Shown here: piece after piece, positions 58,616 to 64,000 of the stretch
Layout of the letters: the number at the start of each line of letters is the position of its first letter
How positions within the stretch are numbered: position 1 is the first letter of the stretch
Assembly: GCF_032595355.1 (NCBI RefSeq)
Contig: NZ_JASMWN010000009.1
Location: 62,001-126,000, forward strand
Source of the DNA: Sedimentitalea todarodis
GTDB taxonomy: Bacteria; Pseudomonadota; Alphaproteobacteria; Rhodobacterales; Rhodobacteraceae
Direction of reading: 5' to 3'
Length of the DNA: 64,000 nt
Position numbers and translations under genes: made by a program
The notes under the pieces: model-generated
Databases searched by the model: none
The model's input: only the letters and a program-made list of their open reading frames with translations
What the model was told of the DNA's origin: nothing

Positions 58616-60627
58616 GCTTCACCCGCGTTCTGATCGCCAACCGGGGCGAGATTGCCCGGCGCATCCAGCGCGGGTGCCGCAAGCTGGGATTGGAAAGCGT
58701 GGCGGTGTTTTCGGATGCAGACCGCGAAGCGCCCTTCGTGGCGGAGGCCGATCACGCCGTCTGTATCGGCGGGGCCGCGCCTGCGGACAGCTACCTGAAC
58801 GTCGAGGCCATTCTGGACGCCGCGCGCGCGACCGGCTCAGGGGCAGTGCATCCGGGCTATGGCTTCTTGTCGGAAAATTCCGGTTTCGCCGCAGCGGTCG
58901 ATGCGGCGGGCCTTGTGTTCATCGGGCCTTCTGCCGCTGCAATCGCACGGATGGGAAGCAAGATCGAAGCCAAGGCCGCCGCCGAGGATGCGGGAGTTCC
59001 TGTGCTGCCCGGCTATCGCGGCGAAGATCAGTCCGACGCACGATTGCTGGAAGAGGCGCGCAAGCTTGGCACCCCGTTTCTGGTTAAGGCCAGCGCCGGT
59101 GGGGGCGGGCGCGGCATGCGGCTTGTTTCTGATCTGAGCGGCGCGTCTGAAGCAATCGCATCTGCCCGGGCCGAAGCGCAAGGCGCCTTCGGCGATCCCG
59201 CAGTGTTCCTTGAGCGCTACGCGCCTCGTGCGCGACATGTCGAAGTGCAAGTGTTCGGCGACAGCCATGGCAATGTCCTGCACCTCGGTGACCGCGACTG
59301 TTCGCTTCAACGCAATCATCAGAAGCTGATCGAAGAAGCCCCTGCTGCCGATCTTCCCGAGGCCCTTCGCGACGAAATGCGCGCAGCATCTGTGCGACTG
59401 GCGCAGGCGATAGGTTATCGGTCCGCCGGGACGGTTGAGTATCTTTATGACTCCGAGCGCTGCGAGTATTACTTCCTTGAGATGAACACCCGCCTTCAGG
59501 TGGAACATCCGGTGACCGAGGCCATCACCGGCATTGATCTGGTCGAATGGCAGTTGCGTATCGCGCGGGGCGAGACCCTGACATTGGCGCAATCGGATGT
59601 GCCGTTAAACGGCCACGCCATTGAAGTGCGCATCGCCGCCGAGAACCCCGCCGAGAATTTCCGCCCCGAAACCGGCAAGATCACCCTTTGGGCGCCGCCT
59701 GCTGGCATGCGGCTCGATAGCGGCGTCGCGGCTGGGTCAATCGTCAGCCACCATTACGATTCGATGTTGGCCAAATTGATCACCCATGCGCCGGACAGGG
59801 CAGGGGCAATCCGTCAGGCCATTGCTGCGATTGATGCCTTTGTGGTGGGCGGCGTCGGGTTGAACCTGTCTTATCAGCGGGCGCTGTTGAACCATCCTGA
59901 TTTTCATGCCTTCCGGCATCATACCTCGGGCCTTGCCGAGTTGTTCCCGGATGGCTGGGCAGAACCGACGCCCAAAGCCGAGGACGCCGGCCTCGCCGCC
60001 ATGGCGCTGCATCTGCACCTCACTCCGGCAGGCGCATCGCCTTGGGACAGCCTTGGATCTTGGCGGCTCACGGCCCCTGCGGGACTGCCCGGCACTGCGT
60101 TCTATTGGAGCGCATCCGAGGAAGATCCGATCCGCGTGACCGGGTCCGGGCCCGGGCCCGGGACGGTGCTTGCCGCCGTACAGCCGGACGGCCAGACAAT
60201 AACGGCCGAAAATGTCGGCCTGACAGGGAACCGTCTGAGCGGACGCATCGACGGCGTTCCGTTTTCGCGCATCGCCCATGTCGTGCGCGCGCCGGGTCAC
60301 TGGCGGGTGCACCTGCAAACCCCTGCCGGAATGACCGCGACAGACCTGCGTACGCTGGAAGATCAGCATCTGCAACGTGCCACCGGCGGATCTGGCGGCG
60401 CTGACCTGCTGACGGCACCCATGCCCGGCGCCGTCGCCGAGGTGCGTGTCGCGCCCGGAGACCGGGTCAAAGCAGGTGATACGCTGGTGGTGCTGGAAGC
60501 CATGAAGCTCTTGCAAAGCCTGCCCGCGCCGGTCGCGGGCGTGGTGACAGAAATCTATTGTGCACCAGGCGATACGGTCGCCGGGCACGCCCCACTTATC
60601 AAACTCGACCCGGAGGAAAACACATGA
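58612..60627 (+). CDS. Acyl-CoA carboxylase alpha subunit (biotin carboxylase + BCCP), system 3
   Basis: A 671-residue fused subunit: VLIANRGEIARRIQRGC, VHPGYGFLSENSGFA, ASAGGGGRGMRLV, LQRNHQKLIEEAPA and EMNTRLQVEHPVTE in the carboxylase part. The biotin domain at the C-terminus has LEAMKLLQ, with Lys632 as biotin site. ATG 58612 overlaps the hydratase stop (ATGA) and is preferred over ATG 58600. Ala replaces Ser or Val beside the biotin Lys compared with systems 1 and 2 (EAMK versus ESMK). Confidence 0.93.
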   Translation: MSFTRVLIANRGEIARRIQRGCRKLGLESVAVFSDADREAPFVAEADHAVCIGGAAPADSYLNVEAILDAARATGSGAVHPGYGFLSENSGFAAAVDAAGLVFIGPSAAAIARMGSKIEAKAAAEDAGVPVLPGYRGEDQSDARLLEEARKLGTPFLVKASAGGGGRGMRLVSDLSGASEAIASARAEAQGAFGDPAVFLERYAPRARHVEVQVFGDSHGNVLHLGDRDCSLQRNHQKLIEEAPAADLPEALRDEMRAASVRLAQAIGYRSAGTVEYLYDSERCEYYFLEMNTRLQVEHPVTEAITGIDLVEWQLRIARGETLTLAQSDVPLNGHAIEVRIAAENPAENFRPETGKITLWAPPAGMRLDSGVAAGSIVSHHYDSMLAKLITHAPDRAGAIRQAIAAIDAFVVGGVGLNLSYQRALLNHPDFHAFRHHTSGLAELFPDGWAEPTPKAEDAGLAAMALHLHLTPAGASPWDSLGSWRLTAPAGLPGTAFYWSASEEDPIRVTGSGPGPGTVLAAVQPDGQTITAENVGLTGNRLSGRIDGVPFSRIAHVVRAPGHWRVHLQTPAGMTATDLRTLEDQHLQRATGGSGGADLLTAPMPGAVAEVRVAPGDRVKAGDTLVVLEAMKLLQSLPAPVAGVVTEIYCAPGDTVAGHAPLIKLDPEENT

Positions 60628-61790
60628 CCAGACAAGACACCATCACCGCGGCCACCGGCCCGTTCAACGAAGACCTCAACATGATCCGCGACCAGCTGCG
60701 CCGGTTCATTGAAACCGAAGTGACCGCCAAGGCGGAGCCATGGGAAGAGGAGGGCATGGTGCCCCGTGACGTGCTGCGCCGGATGGGCGATCTCGGCGTG
60801 CTGGGGATGCGCTATGACGCGCAATATGGCGGCGCGGGGCTGGACGTGATGTCCAGCGTGGTACTGGCCGAAGAGGTGGGGCGCTCCACTTTCGGCGGGT
60901 TTTCAGCCACGGTTCTGGTCCATACGGATATGGCCTCACCGCATCTGGAAAACGCAGGCACCCCGGAACAAAAGGCGCACTGGATGCCATCGATCGTATC
61001 GGGCGAAAAGATTACCGCCGTGGCCGTGACTGAACCGGGCGCAGGATCGGACGTGGCTGGCATGCGTACCCGCGCGGTGCAGGACGGGTCGGACTGGGTG
61101 CTGAACGGCACCAAGATGTTCATCACCAACGGCGTGCATGGCGACCTCTACTTTGTCGGTGCCAAGACCGATCCCGATGCAAAGGGTTCCCGCGGGATCA
61201 CCATGTTCGCGATCGAAAAGGGTACGCCGGGCTTTTCGGTCGGTCGGGCGCTGAACAAGACCGGCTGGCTCTGCTCGGACACGGCCGAACTGATCTTTGA
61301 GGATGTCCGCATCCCGGCCGAGGATGTGCTGGGCGAGGTTAACAAAGGCTTTTATTCGGTGATGAAAAACTTCCAGAACGAACGCATCGTCCTGGGCGCA
61401 ATGGCCTGTGCCGAAGCGCAATCCGCGCTGGACATGACAGTGGAATACGTCAAGCAGCGCAAGGCCTTTGGCGGTGTCCTATGGGACAAGCAGGTGGTGC
61501 GCCAGCGGCTGGCAGACTGCCAGACGAGGATCGCGGCGGGACGGCAGCTGGTCTATCATGCCGCAGGTCTGGACGCGGCGGGCCACGATTGCGTGCAAGA
61601 GGTCTCGATGGTCAAGGCCTATTGCGGCGAACTGGTAAACAGCGTGCTCTACGACTGCGTCCAGTTTCACGGCGGCATGGGCTATATGCGCGAAACCCCG
61701 GTTGAACGCATGTCGCGCGACGCCCGTGTTCAGGCCATCGGCGGCGGTGCGAGCGAGGTCATGCTGGAAGAAGTCGCCAAGCGCATGTGA
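60624..61790 (+). CDS. Acyl-CoA dehydrogenase, citronellyl-CoA dehydrogenase (AtuD)-like
   Basis: A 388-residue ACAD: LGMRYDAQYGGAGLDVM, TEPGAGSDVAGMRTRA, LNGTKMFITNGVHGD, NKTGWLCSDTAELIFEDVR and FHGGMGYMRETPVERM. Helix G has Glu in NERIVLGAM, and the C-terminal motif reads IGGGASEVML. The KTGWxxSDTAELIF stretch recalls citronellyl-CoA dehydrogenases and long-chain ACADs. ATG 60624 overlaps the alpha-subunit stop (ATGA) and follows GGAGGAAAA. It would form the enoyl-CoA that carboxylase system 3 uses. Confidence 0.87.
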   Translation: MTRQDTITAATGPFNEDLNMIRDQLRRFIETEVTAKAEPWEEEGMVPRDVLRRMGDLGVLGMRYDAQYGGAGLDVMSSVVLAEEVGRSTFGGFSATVLVHTDMASPHLENAGTPEQKAHWMPSIVSGEKITAVAVTEPGAGSDVAGMRTRAVQDGSDWVLNGTKMFITNGVHGDLYFVGAKTDPDAKGSRGITMFAIEKGTPGFSVGRALNKTGWLCSDTAELIFEDVRIPAEDVLGEVNKGFYSVMKNFQNERIVLGAMACAEAQSALDMTVEYVKQRKAFGGVLWDKQVVRQRLADCQTRIAAGRQLVYHAAGLDAAGHDCVQEVSMVKAYCGELVNSVLYDCVQFHGGMGYMRETPVERMSRDARVQAIGGGASEVMLEEVAKRM

Positions 61791-61839
61791 GCTTCCCTAT
61801 CCAGCAAATCAACGATCTACAGAAACAAGGACGAAACAG

Positions 61840-62406
61840 ATGAATTTGGAAGCCACTCAACGCCAACCGGTCGCAAGACTGACCCGAGAGATCTCAATAA
61901 TACTCATCGGCACAATACTTCTGACACTATCCGCCAAAATCGCGGTGCCGTTCTACCCGGTACCGATGTCAACACAAACCCTGGTGGTCTTGGGTCTCGG
62001 CCTTTTCCTGGGGTCGGTGCGCAGTAGTCTAGTTGTCGCTGCGTACCTTCTGGAAGGTCTGTTTGGCCTGCCGGTTTTCGCTGGCACGCCTCCCGCACCG
62101 GCGGGTCTGGCCTATTTTGCGGGTCCCACTGGCGGATTCTTGATTGGGTTTGCGCTCGCGGCGGCGGCTGCAGGATGGATGGTTCAAAAGCTGGCAGGGC
62201 TTCCGCCTTCAATCAGAGCATCTGTAGCGGTCCTCTCCGGTTCGATACTTATGTATTGCGCAGGGCTATTCTGGTTGGGTGGCTTTGTCGGCTATGGCGA
62301 AAAATTGCTGAACGCCGGGCTTTACCCGTTCCTGCTTGGAGACCTGACGAAGGCAGCAATTGCTGTAGTGCTGTATACAGGTTTCCATAATCGGGGTCAC
62401 GCTTGA
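61840..62406 (+). CDS. bioY: Biotin transporter substrate-binding component BioY
   Basis: A 188-residue integral membrane protein with about six hydrophobic segments. AKIAVPFYPVPMSTQTLVVL, LVVAAYLLEGLFGLPVFAG and FAGPTGGFLIGFALAAA are the standard BioY stretches. BioY is the S-component of biotin ECF-type transport and can work with BioM/BioN or alone; no bioM or bioN is in the window. AAGGACG precedes the ATG, 49 bases after the ACAD stop. Its place at the end of a carboxylase operon fits a supply of biotin for the three carboxylases. Confidence 0.92.
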   Translation: MNLEATQRQPVARLTREISIILIGTILLTLSAKIAVPFYPVPMSTQTLVVLGLGLFLGSVRSSLVVAAYLLEGLFGLPVFAGTPPAPAGLAYFAGPTGGFLIGFALAAAAAGWMVQKLAGLPPSIRASVAVLSGSILMYCAGLFWLGGFVGYGEKLLNAGLYPFLLGDLTKAAIAVVLYTGFHNRGHA

Positions 62407-62429
62407 CTGCTGGGCTTTGTTGCCTTGTT

Positions 62430-62455
62430 CCAGCGCCGGTTCTGACCGGCGCTGG
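62430..62455. terminator. Perfect hairpin after bioY
   Basis: An 11-bp perfect stem (CCAGCGCCGGT / ACCGGCGCTGG) with a TCTG loop begins 23 bases after the bioY stop. There is no T-run, so it may act as a factor-dependent terminator or as an RNA-protecting hairpin. The rest of 62407-62544 contains no gene. Confidence 0.55.
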
Positions 62456-62544
62456 ACGCCAGCCCGAGGCTTCCAAAGCTATGCAAAGCAAAAGGCGGCT
62501 TTGCAAGTCCCAGACTTTTCACTGTCAGAAAGTGGTCGTATTCA

Positions 62545-63378
62545 ATGACAAAACGCAGCATGTTTCACACAGAGCCGGAACCGTGTCGCGCGCGTGCAGA
62601 ACAGGTGGCCGAGGGAATCCTGAGGATCGTTGCGAGCAATCCCGGGAAGATGACCTATCACGGGACGAACAGCTACATCATTGATACACCTGACGGTCGG
62701 TTCATTCTCGATCCGGGTCCAGCAGAAGACAGTGCACATTTCGAAGCAATTGTCGAGAATCTGGGAGGCAACCCGGCCGGAATTCTAGTGTCACACCACC
62801 ATTCCGATCATTTCGGTGCCGTGCCGGGATTGCGCGAACGGACAGGTCTGCCCGTTTATGTTTCGCGTGCCTTTCCAGACGATGCATTTCAACCCGACGG
62901 GTTTTTGGAAGACGGGCAAAGGATTGCCGGTCTTACTGTCCTTCACACACCCGGTCACGCGAGCGATCACCTCTGCTTTGCGAGGCTGGATGGAGTGTTA
63001 TTCACGGGCGACCACGTGATGAGTTGGAACAGTTCGATCGTCAGCCCCCCTGACGGCAACATGCGTGATTACTGCGACCAGCTTCAACGGCTTATTGATC
63101 GCGACGATAGGATCTGCCTGCCGGGTCACGGGCCCGTACTCCAGGATCCGCGCCCTTACATCGAACGGTTACTTGCCAACCGGATGCGCCGCGAGACCCA
63201 GATCCTCAAGCATCTCCTAAATACTTCCGATACAGTCCAGAATATCGCCGCTTCAGTCTACAAGAAATCTGACCCGCATATTGCAATGGCCGCCGAAAGG
63301 AATGTTGTGGCTCATTTACAGAAACTTCTTTCTGAATCGCGAGTGGCTCAGGAAGAAGGGATCTGGAGGGTAAATTAA
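62545..63378 (+). CDS. Metallo-beta-lactamase fold hydrolase (LACTB2-like)
   Basis: A 277-residue MBL-fold hydrolase. The zinc motif is SHHHSDHFG (His84-x-His86-x-Asp88-His89), with His138 in HTPGHASDH, Asp156 in FTGDHVM and a further His in LPGHGP. The layout and the C-terminal winged-helix-like tail (LLNTSDTVQNIAASVYKK) match LACTB2/glyoxalase-II-like hydrolases. The substrate may be a thioester, lactone or RNA. It is separated from bioY by 138 bases, has a poor ribosome site and is probably not part of the carboxylase operon. Confidence 0.85.
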   Translation: MTKRSMFHTEPEPCRARAEQVAEGILRIVASNPGKMTYHGTNSYIIDTPDGRFILDPGPAEDSAHFEAIVENLGGNPAGILVSHHHSDHFGAVPGLRERTGLPVYVSRAFPDDAFQPDGFLEDGQRIAGLTVLHTPGHASDHLCFARLDGVLFTGDHVMSWNSSIVSPPDGNMRDYCDQLQRLIDRDDRICLPGHGPVLQDPRPYIERLLANRMRRETQILKHLLNTSDTVQNIAASVYKKSDPHIAMAAERNVVAHLQKLLSESRVAQEEGIWRVN

Positions 63379-63430
63379 CATAAACTTCATTATCATTCAT
63401 TTATGATTTTCATCTAGCCATCTATCTAGC

Positions 63431-63833
63431 CTGTATATCCTCTACACCAATGTCGTCTCGGCGGTGCGGCGTCCGGAGCGTCACGACAAATTGGCAACTT
63501 GGCTCTATGCCCAACGGGATGATGAGCTCTTTCTGAGTGTGATCTCTATCGGCGAGTTCTCCCGAGGAATACGCCAACAAGAAAAGCTCAATCCCGATTT
63601 TGACAGCGATCTGAAGGAGTGGCTGAGCCGGACCGAAACGCTGTTTCAGGATCGGATATTGCCATTCACGACGCGTGACGCGCAGCAGTGGGGACAGGCT
63701 GTCCGCCGATATCGGAGATGCCGGCGCGGACCTGATGATTGCCGCATCGGCTCTGTCGCATCAGGCAACAATTGTGACCCGCAATGTTTCAGACTTCAAA
63801 GCAACTGGCGCAGAATTGCTGAATCCGTTTTGA
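63431..63833 (+). pseudogene. Decayed VapC (PIN-domain) toxin gene
   Basis: The frame from 63431 reads LYILYTNVVSAVRRPERHD and continues with LFLSVISIGEFSRGI and DRILPFTTRDAQQWGQA, which is VapC. After about 63700 the match moves to another frame: LSADIGDAGADLMIAASA, TIVTRNVSDF and GAELLNPF, ending at TGA 63831-63833. Three lesions are visible: the start is CTG instead of ATG, the first catalytic Asp of LDTN is Tyr, and there is one frameshift. No antitoxin gene is visible beside it. It is a relic of a toxin-antitoxin module. Confidence 0.8.
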
Positions 63834-63885
63834 ATATCTGCTGTCATCAGTTTCCAGGTTTGAACGCCTTTCCACCGACGTAATG

Positions 63886-64000
63886 TCATGGCCGCAGAAT
63901 ACGCAGAATGGCTGCAGTGGCATCTGTCATGTCGGCCAGACGGGCAAGTAGATGCTCCCGTGCAATACCCGATCCCGGTTCCTGTGTCCGGTCAATCCGA
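63886..64000 (-). CDS. Possible gene end at the window edge, unassigned
   Basis: A minus-strand frame is open from the window end to TGA at 63886-63888, giving 37 residues: REHLLARLADMTDATAAI followed by LRILRP at the end. It looks like the helical C-terminus of a protein, but the piece is too short to assign. It could also be chance. Bases 63834-63885 hold nothing that I recognise. Confidence 0.25.
   Translation of the reverse strand, partial: RIDRTQEPGSGIAREHLLARLADMTDATAAILRILRP

Noticed and set aside
61840..62406. BioY as a general multidrug or riboflavin ECF component
   Set aside because: The PFYPVPMSTQT and FAGPTGGFL stretches and size are specific to BioY.
1..64000. tRNA, rRNA, CRISPR arrays, riboswitches and intact insertion sequences
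   Set aside because: Looked for along both strands by eye; nothing convincing seen. A covariance-model search would be needed to exclude small RNAs.

Overview
The window is a gene-dense, GC-rich bacterial segment made almost entirely of CoA-thioester catabolism genes. The style suggests an alphaproteobacterium, probably of the marine Roseobacter/Rhodobacterales kind: strong GGAGG ribosome sites, many 1-4 base ATGA/TGATG overlaps, a LIV-type ABC importer with an embedded acyl-CoA ligase, and isoprenoid-type carboxylases. This placement is inference from gene content; no rRNA or other marker gene is present. I see no tRNA, rRNA, CRISPR array or intact insertion sequence, and no gene-free stretch longer than 300 bases.

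Layout. (1) 1-4648, plus strand: MaoC hydratase end, a probable heteromeric acyl-CoA dehydrogenase (ACAD) pair, an atypical crotonase and a PaaK-like protein without its P-loop. (2) 4720-9042, minus: enoyl-CoA hydratase, thiolase, ACAD and a nitronate-monooxygenase-like flavoprotein, with a CaiB-type CoA-transferase divergent at 9155. (3) 10284-18039, minus: a small upstream ORF, livG, acyl-CoA ligase, livH, livM, periplasmic binding protein, livF and an SDR. (4) 18162-31030, minus: ACAD, crotonase, ACAD, PaaK-type ligase, carboxylase beta and alpha, HMG-CoA-lyase-like, SDR, citryl-CoA-lyase-like, ACAD and mesaconyl-CoA-hydratase-like genes. (5) 31124-34705, plus: dienoyl-CoA-reductase-like flavoprotein and a ligase. 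(6) 34726-39564, minus: BadH-like SDR, ligase, NmrA-like, AraC regulator, thioesterase. (7) 39655-41022: a regulator made of two fused TetR units. (8) 41038-46024, minus: two IVD-type ACADs, DECR-like SDR, crotonase, two thioesterases. (9) 46159-52360, plus: hydratase, AtuA and a three-subunit carboxylase. (10) 52466-55397: PaaY/CaiE-like protein (minus), then SCP2-type thiolase and SDR (plus). (11) 55578-62406: a second TetR, carboxylase beta, hydratase, carboxylase alpha, ACAD and the biotin transporter BioY. (12) 62545-64000: MBL hydrolase, a decayed VapC toxin gene and an unassigned edge ORF.

How it may work (inference). The importer and several ligases bring in and activate an acid. Nine ACAD-fold proteins, six crotonases, five classical SDRs and two thiolases run beta-oxidation. 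Three different biotin-dependent carboxylases, with AtuA and a lyase, look suited to removing beta-methyl branches as in acyclic terpene and leucine catabolism. BadH-like and AliB-like enzymes suggest an alicyclic ring. A branched, possibly cyclic isoprenoid acid is a reasonable substrate guess, but the sequence does not name it. BioY would supply biotin.

The most notable finding is regulatory. A near-perfect palindrome, CTAACA-NN-TGTTAG, recurs at six promoter positions (18106, 31072, 39631, 46067, 53205, 53287), with a variant CTAACG-NN-CGTTAG at 55537 before the second TetR gene. At most sites it lies in the spacer and -10 of divergent promoters. The likely master regulator is the tandem TetR protein at 39655-41022, itself preceded by one of these sites.
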